Source of the DNA: Streptomyces populi | GTDB lineage: Bacteria; Actinomycetota; Actinomycetes; Streptomycetales; Streptomycetaceae | Reading direction: 5' to 3' | Assembly (NCBI RefSeq): GCF_002911015.1 | Contig: NZ_KZ626843.1 | Location: 62,001-126,000 of the forward strand | DNA length: 64,000 bases | Shown: positions 1 through 8,045 of the stretch, in pieces | Position numbering within the stretch: position 1 is the stretch's first letter | How the letters are laid out: the number at the start of each line of letters is the position of its first letter | Made by a program: the position numbers and the translations under genes | Notes under the pieces: model-generated | The model's database searches: none | What the model saw: the letters and a program-made list of their open reading frames with translations, nothing else | Told to the model about the DNA's origin: nothing

Positions 1-276
1 ACGCCACCGGGGGTCGTCGAACATGGTGGTGAAGTTGTCGAAGCCGATCCACCGGGGCGAGTCGAAGAGGTCGTAGTCGGTGAAGGCGAAGTAGAGGGAG
101 GCGACCATCGGACCCGCGGTCAGGAGCAGGAAGCCCGCGATCCAGGGCGACATGAAGAGGTAGCCGGCGAGGTTCTCGCGGCGCCGCCCCGGGCGCGTTC
201 CGGCGACGGGGTGCGCGGGGCGCGCCCGCTGCGCTTCGGGCGGAGAGTCCTTGACGAGCGTCACGGCGGTTCCCAT
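1..276 (-). CDS. Sugar ABC transporter permease (MalF type), 3' end outside window
   Basis: Only the N-terminal 92 codons lie in the window; the gene continues past position 1. The translation has a charged cytoplasmic leader (RPGRRREN) followed by a first membrane segment (NLAGYLFMSPWIAGFLLLTA), then SLYFAFTDYDLF and the WIGFDNFTTMF block typical of MalF/UgpA-class permeases. Its ATG overlaps the stop of the upstream binding-protein gene by one base (TGATG), so the two are probably translationally coupled. It should form the transmembrane channel of a carbohydrate importer with a second permease downstream, not visible here. Substrate unknown. Confidence 0.9.
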   Translation of the reverse strand, partial: MGTAVTLVKDSPPEAQRARPAHPVAGTRPGRRRENLAGYLFMSPWIAGFLLLTAGPMVASLYFAFTDYDLFDSPRWIGFDNFTTMFDDPRWR

Positions 277-1565
277 CAGGCGGAGAGGGCGGTCTTCGCC
301 TCGGAGAAGAACTGCTTCACCGCGTCGGAGACCTTGGTGGTGCCCTGGGACATGTCACCGCCGATGCGCAGGAAGGCGGCCTCGACGGTGTCGGCGCCCG
401 CCGGGTGCGGGGTGATCGCGCCGAGCACACCGGCCGCGGCGACGTCCTTCTCGTACTGCGCGATGGCCTTGCTGGGGGCGTCGGAGGGCTGGAAGGCGTC
501 GAACTGCTCGGTGGTGGCGAGGATCCCCCGGTCGTAGCCCATGATCTTGCCGACCTCGGGGTCGTGGACCATGAAGTCGATGAACCGGGCCACTTCCTCG
601 GGATGCTTGGTGTGCGCGGAGGCGCTGAGCATCAGCGAGGCGAGGTACTGACCGGTCTGCCTGCCGTCGGTCGTCGGAATCGGCGCCAGACCGTAACTGC
701 TGTCGCCCTCCGCCGTATAACGGACCGTGAAGTTGTCCCAGGTGAACTCGGAGGCCGCGTGGCCCGCCGAGAGGGAGGACTTGGGTTTGTCCTGTTCGAC
801 CCGCTTGGGATCGGTGATGATGCCGGCCTTGACGCGGTTGTAACCGTCGGCCCACCACTCCGTCAGATCGGCCTCGTCGAAACCGAGTCCGTCCTCGGTG
901 AAGAACGCCTTGCCGTTCTGCCGGAGGTAGAGGTCGTACAGATACATGATGCTGAAGTAACCGGTGTCGCCCGCCACCTTCTGGGTGTCGTGAATCCTCT
1001 TGAGCGCGGCGAAGTACTCGTCCCAGGTCCAGCCCTGCTTCGGATCGACGCCCGCCTTCTCGAACACCTTCTCGTCGACGACAAGTGACATGGTGTTGGA
1101 CCCGACGGGAATCCCGAGCTGCTTTCCGTCGACCTGGCCGACCTTCTCGACCCCGGCGCGAAAGTTCTTCAGGCTCAGATTTCCGGCGTCTATCTGGGAC
1201 TTGAGGTCGAGCAGGATCCCTCGCTTGTCGTACTTCCGCAGAAACCCGACGGCGTTCTGGAATACGTCCGGCGGATTTCCGCCCGCGGCCTGGGTCTGGA
1301 ACTTCTCCCAGAAAGCCACGTAATCCTGGAAGTCCGTCTGTACCTTGATCTTCGGATATTTCTTCTCGAAGAGCGCGATGGAGCGGTTGATCCGCTTCGC
1401 CCGCTCGTCCGCGCCCCACCAGGCGTAACGGATCGTCACCGTCCCGTCCCCGGCGCCGCTTCCGCCCCCACCGCAGCCCGTCGTCGCGGCCAGCCCCAGC
1501 GCGGCCACCGAAGCCCCGGCCGCCTTGAGGACCGTCCGCCTCTCGACACTCCCGTTGTTCCCCAC
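276..1565 (-). CDS. Tat-exported carbohydrate-binding lipoprotein of ABC importer
   Basis: A family 1 extracellular solute-binding protein of 429 aa that captures a sugar at the cell surface and hands it to the permease encoded next. The GTG at 1565 is chosen because GGGGAGG lies 7 nt upstream; longer in-frame starts lack such a site. The N-terminus has a twin-arginine pattern (VERRTVLK), a hydrophobic core and a lipobox-like TTGC before a Gly-rich linker, so it is probably a Tat-dependent lipoprotein. TIRYAWWGADERAKR and FEKKYPKIKV are typical of the family's first lobe. Leads the operon; a LacI-type palindrome lies about 50 bp upstream. Substrate cannot be read from sequence. Confidence 0.88.
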   Translation of the reverse strand: MGNNGSVERRTVLKAAGASVAALGLAATTGCGGGGSGAGDGTVTIRYAWWGADERAKRINRSIALFEKKYPKIKVQTDFQDYVAFWEKFQTQAAGGNPPDVFQNAVGFLRKYDKRGILLDLKSQIDAGNLSLKNFRAGVEKVGQVDGKQLGIPVGSNTMSLVVDEKVFEKAGVDPKQGWTWDEYFAALKRIHDTQKVAGDTGYFSIMYLYDLYLRQNGKAFFTEDGLGFDEADLTEWWADGYNRVKAGIITDPKRVEQDKPKSSLSAGHAASEFTWDNFTVRYTAEGDSSYGLAPIPTTDGRQTGQYLASLMLSASAHTKHPEEVARFIDFMVHDPEVGKIMGYDRGILATTEQFDAFQPSDAPSKAIAQYEKDVAAAGVLGAITPHPAGADTVEAAFLRIGGDMSQGTTKVSDAVKQFFSEAKTALSA

Positions 1566-1612
1566 TGCCGGGCCTCCCCGCAACGTCGACGCCATCCGCA
1601 TGAATCGTTTCA

Positions 1613-1626
1613 AGTAAGCGCTTGCT
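1613..1626. promoter_or_regulatory. LacI-family operator candidate upstream of sugar ABC operon
   Basis: AGTAAGCGCTTGCT is a 14-bp palindrome with one mismatched pair, centred on the CG step typical of LacI/CebR-type operators in actinomycete sugar operons. It lies 48 bp upstream of the chosen binding-protein start. The regulator itself is not in the window. Confidence 0.55.
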
Positions 1627-2040
1627 GGCACAAGGTACGGAGGCGCTCCGGGCGCGTCAATGATTCGGACAGGAATTGACGTGCGACGCCCCGATCCCGC
1701 CGCACCGACCCCTGCGCCCCTTCCCGCACACCCGTGCACGAGTACGCAGGTCGGACCCGCGCGGTCGGCCCACCGAACATTCCCTGGGTCACGGAACCGC
1801 TCGGCGGCGCGGCCGAAAACGTACTGTCGCGGGGGCGTTGACGGGATGTCGGCCGAGGGTGGGGGAAACGGAGCGTGAGGGGTGGGGCACCTGCCCGCGC
1901 GCCGCGCCGACGTTCACGGACACCGGACCCCTCCGAACCTCCCCACCCGACCCACCGGCCGGACCAGGACACCCACCAGGCCCACCACCCCGGCGCACCA
2001 CCACTCCCCCGCACCCAGGAACGCACGGAATGCACGGAAC

Positions 2041-2246
2041 GGGCCCGGTACGACCACCACGAAGCACCCGCAGTCGGCCGCGCACAGAGGGGACCGTGCC
2101 GGCACAACGGGCCCGGTACGACCACCACGAAGCACCCGCAGTCGGCCGCGCACAGGAGGGGCCGCGGCCGGCACAACGAGCCCGGCACGACCACCACGAA
2201 GCACCCGCGGCCGGGATCCGGCGGGAGGGGCCGTGCCGGTACATCG
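2041..2246. repeat. Three 68-69 bp tandem repeat units
   Basis: Units begin at 2041, 2109 and 2178. The first two are nearly identical and share the core CGACCACCACGAAGCACCCG; the third diverges at its end and runs into the palindromic element at 2227. Each unit ends in a GAGGGG(A/C)C(G)..GCCGGCAC block that resembles the left edge of that element, so the tandem array may have grown from it. ORFs across it are low-complexity on both strands and no gene is called in 1630-2462. Confidence 0.8.
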
Positions 2247-2339
2247 AATGCCCGCAGGCCGGACGGATCGGAGCCCACCAGCACCTCTCGACCCCGGGGG
2301 GATCCGTTCGGATGCGGGCGGATGTACCGGCGCGGCCCC
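2227..2339. repeat. 113-bp palindromic dispersed repeat, copy A
   Basis: Two roughly 40-nt arms are imperfect reverse complements: GCCGGTACATCGAATGCCCG on the left, CGGGCGGATGTACCGGC on the right, plus GGACGGATC against GATCCGTTC nearer the centre. A second copy, about 90 percent identical by eye, lies at 38953-39065. The transcript would fold into a long hairpin. It carries no ORF of its own and resembles a non-autonomous MITE or REP-like unit. Confidence 0.8.
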
Positions 2340-2416
2340 GACCCACCCACCGGACCGCCGGGCACGTACCTGCGTCCAGGACGATCGGGCCACCCCCGCC
2401 CCGGGACGACGAAAGC

Positions 2417-2448
2417 GGCCCCGGTCCACGATGTCGTGGGCCGGGGCC
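2417..2448 (-). terminator. Hairpin terminator of tRNA-Val
   Basis: GGCCCCGGTCCACGA pairs with TCGTGGGCCGGGGCC (one mismatch), and on the minus strand the stem is followed by GCTTTC. It lies just past the tRNA 3' end. Confidence 0.65.
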
Positions 2449-2462
2449 GTCTGTCGTACGTG

Positions 2463-2534
2463 TGGGCGATACTGGGTTCGAACCAGTGACCTCTTCGGTG
2501 TGAACGAAGCGCTCTCCCGCTGAGCTAATCGCCC
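2463..2534 (-). tRNA. tRNA-Val(CAC)
   Basis: Full cloverleaf on the minus strand: acceptor GGGCGAT/ATCGCCC, D-arm AGCTCAGCGGGAGAGC, anticodon stem CTTCG/CGAAG with loop TTCACAC (anticodon CAC), and a GGTTCGAACC T-arm. Encoded CCA is absent. It differs in anticodon from the three tRNA-Val(GAC) genes at 9.4-9.7 kb and reads GTG codons. Confidence 0.95.
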
Positions 2535-2616
2535 GGGTGCAGGAAGAACATTACCCCATGTCAGGGGATGGCTTCGACCATCCGGACCAGCCCGGAGCAG
2601 CCCCACGCCGACCTCG

Positions 2617-3075
2617 TCACTCCTCGATGTTCCACGGCATCACGAGGCCGAACCTCCAGAGGTACACCCCCACCAGCACGGCGACGATCACGAGGCCGAC
2701 CGTGGTGAGGATGATGTTGCGGCGCCGGACCTTGGGGTCGAGCGCCCGCTGCGCGGCCTCCGTGACCTTGCGCTTCGTCCAGCGGAGCACGAGCTGGGCC
2801 CAGACGAACTCGGTCGCCCAGATCGCCATGCCGCCGAAGATCACCAGCCAGCCGGGACCCGGCAGCGGAAGCATGACCACGCCGGCGGCGACCACCGCGA
2901 GCCCGACGACGAAAACGCCCACCTGCCAGCTCACGTGCAGCGCGCGGCGGGCCTTGATGAATTGGGGCGCGCGCGAACCGAGCGCTCGCTCATTCTCCGC
3001 CCCGTCGTCCCCCCTGTCGTGCACCCCGTCGTCCGCCATGGCGGCCTCGCCCAACTCGTCACTCCCCGTATTCAT
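2617..3075 (-). CDS. PGPGW-motif membrane protein (TIGR02611 family)
   Basis: A 152-aa protein of unknown function found in actinobacteria. After a polar N-terminus of about 50 residues come two close membrane segments around the signature LPLPGPGWLVIFGG, then a basic stretch (RWTKRKVTEAAQRALDPKVRRR) and a C-terminal membrane segment. The ATG at 3075 was chosen; a GTG 11 codons upstream is possible and neither has a strong ribosome site. Divergent from ssgB. Family name is from motif recognition. Confidence 0.85.
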   Translation of the reverse strand: MNTGSDELGEAAMADDGVHDRGDDGAENERALGSRAPQFIKARRALHVSWQVGVFVVGLAVVAAGVVMLPLPGPGWLVIFGGMAIWATEFVWAQLVLRWTKRKVTEAAQRALDPKVRRRNIILTTVGLVIVAVLVGVYLWRFGLVMPWNIEE

Positions 3076-3266
3076 ACGACCAAACCCTACCCGAGAGAAA
3101 CCAGTCACCGGAATGGCCCTATCCGGAGAACGCGCCCTCGGCCGGATGAGTTACATAAAGACATGCAAAACCCTCAGAGGGGTTTACAACGGCACCGTAG
3201 GTGGCATGTCGATTTCGCCGACGTGCGAATCCCCGAGCGCACACTGAGCGAAAGGCCCTGGCGCTT

Positions 3267-3680
3267 ATGAACACCACGGTCAGCTGCGAGCTGCACCTGC
3301 GCCTCGTTGTGTCGAGCGAGTCCTCACTGCCTGTACCCGCAGGACTGCGGTATGACACGGCCGATCCCTACGCCGTGCACGCCACCTTCCACACCGGAGC
3401 CGAGGAAACCGTCGAGTGGGTGTTCGCCCGCGACCTCCTCGCCGAGGGCCTCCACCGGCCCACCGGTACCGGCGACGTCCGAGTCTGGCCGTCCCGGAGC
3501 CACGGCCAGGGCGTCGTATGCATCGCCCTGAGCTCCCCGGAGGGTGAAGCCCTGCTCGAAGCCCCCGCGAGGGCCCTGGAATCATTCCTGAAGCGAACGG
3601 ACGCAGCCGTGCCGCCCGGCACGGAACACCGGCACTTCGATCTCGACACGGAGCTCTCACACATCCTGGCCGAGAGCTGA
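3267..3680 (+). CDS. ssgB: Sporulation-specific cell division regulator SsgB
   Basis: A 137-aa SsgA-like protein. MNTTVSCELHLRLVV, PVPAGLRYDTADPYAVHATF and VEWVFARDLL are the signature blocks of SsgB, which is nearly invariant among streptomycetes. SsgB works with SsgA to place FtsZ at future septa in aerial hyphae (family knowledge). Full length, ATG start with AAAGG upstream. The 190-bp gap to the divergent membrane-protein gene must hold its developmental promoter; I could not identify the -10/-35 with confidence. Confidence 0.97.
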   Translation: MNTTVSCELHLRLVVSSESSLPVPAGLRYDTADPYAVHATFHTGAEETVEWVFARDLLAEGLHRPTGTGDVRVWPSRSHGQGVVCIALSSPEGEALLEAPARALESFLKRTDAAVPPGTEHRHFDLDTELSHILAES

Positions 3681-3971
3681 CGCGTCACGACAGAGCCGCC
3701 CGGCGCCGTCCACTCGGGGAGACGGCTCGGGCCCAGACAACCGCATAGGGAAGGCACCGGCGCCGACGCCGCGGAAAGTTCGCGGCGGCGGCGCCGCTGC
3801 ACGCCGCCCCTGGGCACGGACTCCCGTTCCCGTCCACCTGCTCCCGTCCACGCCGCTCCCATCCACCCGCTCCCATCCACCCGCGCCCGTCTCCCCCGCG
3901 CCGGGAAGCCACTACCATCGGCCAGCATCGGGCGGGCGCCCTCGCCCGACCCCCAGGCCAGGGAGCGAAAC

Positions 3972-4529
3972 GTGCTGATCACCCACGACACCCGGTGCGC
4001 ACTCGACGCCGTGGTGGATCTGGTGAACACCGCGCCGGAGGACGAGACGGCGGACGGGCTCGCCGATGTGCCGTCCCTCGCCGATTTCGTACGAAAGCAC
4101 GAGATCAGTGATGTCGGTGTGCTGTCGGAGCGCGATCTCGCAGCCGTACGGGACGTTCGCGGCCGGTTCGCCGGGATCTTCGCCGCCGACGACCCGCGTA
4201 CCGCCGCCTCGCTCATCAACGAGCTGGTGGCGGCCGCCGGCACCACGCCCCGGCTGACGGACCACGACGGCTACGACTGGCACGTCCACTACTTCGCGCC
4301 GGGCGCCTCGGTCGCCGACCACCTCGCGGCCGACTGCGGGATGGCTCTGGCCTTCTTCGTGGTCGCCGGAGAGCAGGACCGGCTGCGGCGCTGCGAGGCC
4401 CCGGACTGCCGGCGGGCCTTCGTCGATCTCTCCCGCAACCGCTCCCGCCGCTACTGCGACAGCCGCACCTGCGGGAACCGGCTCCATGTGGCCGCCTACC
4501 GGGCACGCCGCAAGGAAGCCGCGGGCTGA
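3972..4529 (+). CDS. CGNR zinc-finger regulator (ABATE domain)
   Basis: A 185-aa protein with an N-terminal ABATE-like helical domain and a C-terminal CGNR zinc finger: CEAPDC...YCDSRTCGNRLHVAAYRARR, with four cysteines for zinc. Such proteins are presumed DNA-binding regulators of stress or detoxification genes; targets are unknown. GTG start at 3972 has GGGAGCG five bases upstream. The upstream gap (3681-3971) holds degenerate CCCGT/ATCCAC repeats around 3825-3895 and no gene. Confidence 0.85.
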   Translation: MLITHDTRCALDAVVDLVNTAPEDETADGLADVPSLADFVRKHEISDVGVLSERDLAAVRDVRGRFAGIFAADDPRTAASLINELVAAAGTTPRLTDHDGYDWHVHYFAPGASVADHLAADCGMALAFFVVAGEQDRLRRCEAPDCRRAFVDLSRNRSRRYCDSRTCGNRLHVAAYRARRKEAAG

Positions 4530-4599
4530 CCGGCTCGCACCGCCACAGGCGCCACGGGACCCACGGACGAGATGCCGGCCGACCCTCTCGGAAGAAGGC

Positions 4600-4683
4600 G
4601 GACTCGCGACCGGTCCAGGGTCGGACTTACGACCGGTCCAGGGTCGGACTCGCGACCGGTCCGGGGTCGGACTCGTGGCCGGA
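4600..4683. repeat. 23-bp tandem repeat, about 3.6 copies
   Basis: Units of GGACTCGCGACCGGTCCAGG plus GTC start at 4600, 4623, 4646 and 4669 (last partial), differing at one to three positions. They lie between two convergent genes and contain the near-palindromic GACCGGTC. No coding role seen. Confidence 0.85.
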
Positions 4684-4728
4684 CCGACGGAGCCCTCGGC
4701 GGGTGACGCCAGGGGCTCCGTGTACAGC

Positions 4729-4881
4729 TCAGAGCAGCAGCAGGTCGTGCAGCGAAGCCATGAGCAGCAGACAGCCGATCACCGCAAGGAAGATCATCAG
4801 CGGCGGCTGGGAGAGCGCGAAGAGACAACCACGCCGCTCCTCGGGCGGAGCAGCGGTGTCGCTCGTTGTTGTGTCCAGCAT
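4729..4881 (-). CDS. 50-aa single-pass membrane protein
   Basis: A short ORF with a Thr/Glu-rich head (MLDTTTSDTAAPPEERRG), then CLFALSQPPLMIFLAVIGCL and LLMASLHDLLLL, giving one strong transmembrane helix and a short tail. The helix-rich composition, preserved punctuation between flanking genes and Streptomyces-like codon use argue it is real. ATG start; the preceding GCGAG is a weak ribosome site. Function unknown. Confidence 0.6.
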   Translation of the reverse strand: MLDTTTSDTAAPPEERRGCLFALSQPPLMIFLAVIGCLLLMASLHDLLLL

Positions 4882-5036
4882 CTCGCGGGCGATGATGCAG
4901 CAGAGAACGCCCGCTTCGCGATCAACACGCCCGGAACGTACGGGAGTTCGCTGGATGATGTGACGGGAGCGCTCGAACGTGAACGGTTCCGCGCGTTCCC
5001 TGTGTCACGTATGCGATCTTGTGTCGCTCCGGCGGG

Positions 5037-5483
5037 TCATATTCCGTGCTTCTTCAGGATCGCCTCGATGTCGCTGAAGTCGTCCCCGGAGCCGTTCGCC
5101 CGTGGCGCGGCGGCCGGCCGGGTGGCCGGGCCGGAGCCCTGGCCCAGCGACGGGGCCGAGGCCGCGGGAGCCGCCGCCTCGCGCCGGCCGGCGGCCTTCG
5201 CGGCTCTGCGCTCCTTCCGCGTCCCGCCCTCGCGCCGCTCCACGGCGCGCGTGATCATGAACAGTGCCCAGGCTCCGCCGAGCACCACGAAGCCGGCCCA
5301 CGCGGTCGGGCTGAACGCGGTGTCGGCCAGCCAGCCGACCACTCCGGTCATGACCAGGCCGAGCGGCACCAGGGAGTAGGCGGCGATCCGGGCGGCCGCC
5401 AGGAAACGCTTGCGGTACGCCGTCACCGCGGCGATGCCCAGGCCGGCGACGGAGACGGCGGAGCAGACGGTCTCTGCGATCAT
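5037..5483 (-). CDS. Conserved membrane protein, function unknown
   Basis: A 148-aa protein with about three transmembrane helices in residues 1-80 (AVSVAGLGIAAVTAY, IAAYSLVPLGLVMTGVVGWL, AWAGFVVLGGAWALFMI), then a basic stretch (RREGGTRKERRAAKAAGRRE), a Pro/Ala-rich linker and a conserved-looking acidic tail FSDIEAILKKHGI. ATG 5483 follows GGAGGA at 5 nt, a clear start. No enzymatic motif; the short helical tail could be a protein-interaction motif. Confidence 0.75.
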   Translation of the reverse strand: MIAETVCSAVSVAGLGIAAVTAYRKRFLAAARIAAYSLVPLGLVMTGVVGWLADTAFSPTAWAGFVVLGGAWALFMITRAVERREGGTRKERRAAKAAGRREAAAPAASAPSLGQGSGPATRPAAAPRANGSGDDFSDIEAILKKHGI

Positions 5484-5655
5484 TCCGGTCCTCCAGGCGG
5501 GCTCGGCACGACATGGTTCCTCGTGCCTTCCATCCTGCACCGCCCCGTGCCCGGTATGCCACGGTCCGGGCAGACCTCAGGGACATCTCGGGGTCGCCGT
5601 CCTCCTCAGGTCCCGGTGGGACCGCCCCCCTCACCGGACTGGGAGACTGGATCCC

Positions 5656-6177
5656 ATGAACGACTCCTCCACCGCGCGCCCGGCTCCCGTCGTCCTGGAG
5701 GTCTGGTGCGATCTCCAGTGCCCCGACTGCCGTGACGCCCTCGCCGACCTCCGCGCGCTGCGCGCCCGCTACGGCGACCGTCTGGAGCCGCGCCTGCGGC
5801 ACTTCCCCCTGGAGAAGAACAAGCACGCCTTCGCCGCGGCGCAGGCCGCCGAGGAGGCCGCCGAGCAGGGGGCCGCCTGGCCGTACGTCGAGGCCGTACT
5901 CGGTCGCGTCGAGGAGCTGAACCGCGGCGGCGAAGACTTCCTGGTCTCGGTCGCGCGGGAACTCGGGCTGGACGCCGAGGAGTTCGACACGGCCCTGATC
6001 GACGGGCGGCACATCCTGATCGTCGACGCGGACCAGGCCGAGGGCAAGGCGATCGGCGTCACCGGTACCCCGACGTACGTCATCGGTGGTGAGCGCCTGG
6101 ACGGCGGCAAGAGCCAGGAGGGGCTGCGCGGGCGGATCGAGGAGATCGCCGACCGCCTGCTCGCCGAGCGGGCCTGA
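5656..6177 (+). CDS. DsbA-like thioredoxin-fold oxidoreductase
   Basis: A 173-aa thioredoxin-fold protein with CPDC at residues 22-25, a helical insertion, and the cis-proline loop GVTGTPTYVIGG. No signal peptide is visible, so it probably acts in the cytosol, like FrnE- or glutaredoxin-related disulfide oxidoreductases. ATG follows GGGAG at 8-9 nt. Convergent with the GNAT gene. Partner unknown. Confidence 0.88.
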   Translation: MNDSSTARPAPVVLEVWCDLQCPDCRDALADLRALRARYGDRLEPRLRHFPLEKNKHAFAAAQAAEEAAEQGAAWPYVEAVLGRVEELNRGGEDFLVSVARELGLDAEEFDTALIDGRHILIVDADQAEGKAIGVTGTPTYVIGGERLDGGKSQEGLRGRIEEIADRLLAERA

Positions 6178-6233
6178 CACCCGCCGGTTCCGTGACGGGC
6201 CCGGGCTCCGGTCCGGGCCCGGAGCCGTCACGG

Positions 6234-7061
6234 CTAGAGCAGCGTCTTGTACAGGTGGTACTCCGTCGTCCCGTAGCCGAGCGTCTCGTAGAGCCGCTCG
6301 GCCGGGGTGTTCCCCGCGAAGACGTTGAGGGCGATGGCGGTCAGTCCGGCGGCCGCCGCCCGGGCCTCGGCGAGCCGCATGAGCGTCCGGCCGTGTCCGT
6401 GTCCGCGCCGGTCGGCACGGACACGGACGTCGTAGACGAAGGCGCGTCCGCCCCGGCGCCCCAGCCAGAGATCGCCCACGGGGACGCCCTCGTGCTCCAG
6501 GACGCTCAGCCACATGTTCGCGGTGGCCGGACCCTGCGGCAGCGCCCCGCCGAAGTCGCGGTCCGCCTTGGCGAGCGCCTCGGCCTCCGGTACCCCGCGC
6601 CGGATCCAGTCCTCCGCGTAGTCCCGCCTGCCCGCCCGGTCCCAGGTCTCGTACTCGTCCTGGGTCATGGGACGGTCGGCGCTGCCCGGCGGGAGGACGA
6701 GCACGGAATCGTCGAGCGGCTTCTCCATGATGCGGTTGCGCAGCACGTAACCGAGCGCCCTGACGAGCCCCAGGGCCGCCGTGGCCTCGCCGGGAACGGT
6801 CACCTCGATCCGCCGGCAGCCCCAGCCGCGGGCCACCTCCTCCGCGGCCAGCGCGGCCACGGTGCCCCGGCCGCGGCCCCGGTCCGGCTCGTCGATGCCG
6901 AGCTCGTGGATCCTGGCGACGGGCGGGCCCGATCCGGGTTCCGTGGCGAGGTGTACCCGGCCGACGGGACGGCTGTTCACGCACACCTGGTAGCGGCGTG
7001 AGAGCGCCCCGTCGGCGGCGTGGTGAAGCGGCTCGGTCGGCCGCAGGGTCGTGGTCATCAC
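6234..7061 (-). CDS. Double-domain GNAT acetyltransferase
   Basis: 275 aa with two GNAT folds. The N-terminal one carries IDEPDRGRGRGTVAALAAEE and the C-terminal one VRADRRGHGHGRTLMRLAEA, both matching the acetyl-CoA pyrophosphate-binding R/QxxGxG/A loop. The C-terminal motif LNVFAGNTPAERLYETLGY is the usual family ending. Tandem GNATs include mycothiol synthase and aminoglycoside acetyltransferases, but nothing here assigns a substrate. Start is GTG 7061 or ATG 7058. Confidence 0.85.
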   Translation of the reverse strand: MMTTTLRPTEPLHHAADGALSRRYQVCVNSRPVGRVHLATEPGSGPPVARIHELGIDEPDRGRGRGTVAALAAEEVARGWGCRRIEVTVPGEATAALGLVRALGYVLRNRIMEKPLDDSVLVLPPGSADRPMTQDEYETWDRAGRRDYAEDWIRRGVPEAEALAKADRDFGGALPQGPATANMWLSVLEHEGVPVGDLWLGRRGGRAFVYDVRVRADRRGHGHGRTLMRLAEARAAAAGLTAIALNVFAGNTPAERLYETLGYGTTEYHLYKTLL

Positions 7062-7137
7062 GGGTGTTGTACCCGCCGGCGCTCACGTCGTCAGCCGAAT
7101 TTCCCGGTGATCACGGGCAGGTGGCCTCCGGGGCCGC

Positions 7138-7959
7138 TCAGGGGTCGAGGTCGTCCCCGGCCCGCTCCTCGAAGAGGCGCATCGCCTTGGCGGTCACCGG
7201 GCCCGGCGCGCCCGGCAGTTCACGGGCGTCGATCCGGTGCACGGCCTGGACGTCGCGCAGCGTGGAGGTCAGGAAGACCTCGTCGGCGTGCTCCAGGACG
7301 TCCAGCGGCAGGTCGGTCTCCCTGGCGCCGGTCCATTCGACCGTGAGGGCACGGGTGATGCCGGCGAGGCAGCCGGAGGCGACCGGCGGGGTGTGTATCT
7401 CGCCGTCGAGGACGACGAAGACGTTCGACCCGGTGCCCTCGCAGAGTCGGCCCACCGTGTTGGCGAACAGCGCCTCGGACGCGCCGTGTTCACGCGCGCG
7501 GGCCAGGGCGACGACGTTCTCGGCGTACGAGGTGGTCTTCAGGCCGGCCAGGGCGCCGCGCTCGTTGCGGGTCCAGGGGACGGTGACGACGGCCGTGGAG
7601 TCGGGGCGCGGGGCCGAGCCGCCGAGCGCGACGACGAGGGTCGGGCCGTGCTCCCCGCGGTCGGAGCCGAGCGGCCCGTGACCGCCGGTGTAGGTGATGC
7701 GGAGCCGGCCGAGCGGCATCGGGTTGGCGTCGAGGACGGCGGCGCAGGCGCGGCGCACCTCGTCGGCGTCGGGCTCGGGCAGGCCCAGGCCGCGTGCCGA
7801 ACGGGCCAGCCGGTCGAGGTGGCGGGTCAGTGCGAAGGGCCGGCCGTCGACCGCCTTCACGGTCTCGAAGATGCCGTCGCCCACGGTCAGCCCGTGGTCG
7901 AAGACGGAGACACGGGCGGCCTCGATGTCCTGCAGCCCGCCGTCGAGCCAAAGCTTCAC
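7138..7959 (-). CDS. pabC: Aminodeoxychorismate lyase-like class IV aminotransferase
   Basis: 273 aa. Class IV PLP fold with FDHGLTVGDGIFET at the N-terminus, the PLP lysine in LAGLKTTSYAENVVALARA, and EGTGSNVFVVLDGEIHTP near the cofactor phosphate site. Together with the pabB-like gene just upstream (86 bp apart, same strand) it most likely converts aminodeoxychorismate to p-aminobenzoate for folate. Branched-chain or D-amino acid aminotransferase is the alternative within the family. GTG 7959 follows GAGGTAGGA. Confidence 0.85.
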   Translation of the reverse strand: MKLWLDGGLQDIEAARVSVFDHGLTVGDGIFETVKAVDGRPFALTRHLDRLARSARGLGLPEPDADEVRRACAAVLDANPMPLGRLRITYTGGHGPLGSDRGEHGPTLVVALGGSAPRPDSTAVVTVPWTRNERGALAGLKTTSYAENVVALARAREHGASEALFANTVGRLCEGTGSNVFVVLDGEIHTPPVASGCLAGITRALTVEWTGARETDLPLDVLEHADEVFLTSTLRDVQAVHRIDARELPGAPGPVTAKAMRLFEERAGDDLDP

Positions 7960-8045
7960 TGGTCCTACCTCGCATGTGAATGTGCCGGGCGTGTCGTCCG
8001 GCACGGCGTTCCGGCCCCGGTCCCCGCGCCGCCCCCGGATCCGGG

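Noticed and set aside
2041..2339. CRISPR array
   Set aside because: Repeat units are contiguous 68-69 bp tandem copies without unique spacers, and no cas genes are present.
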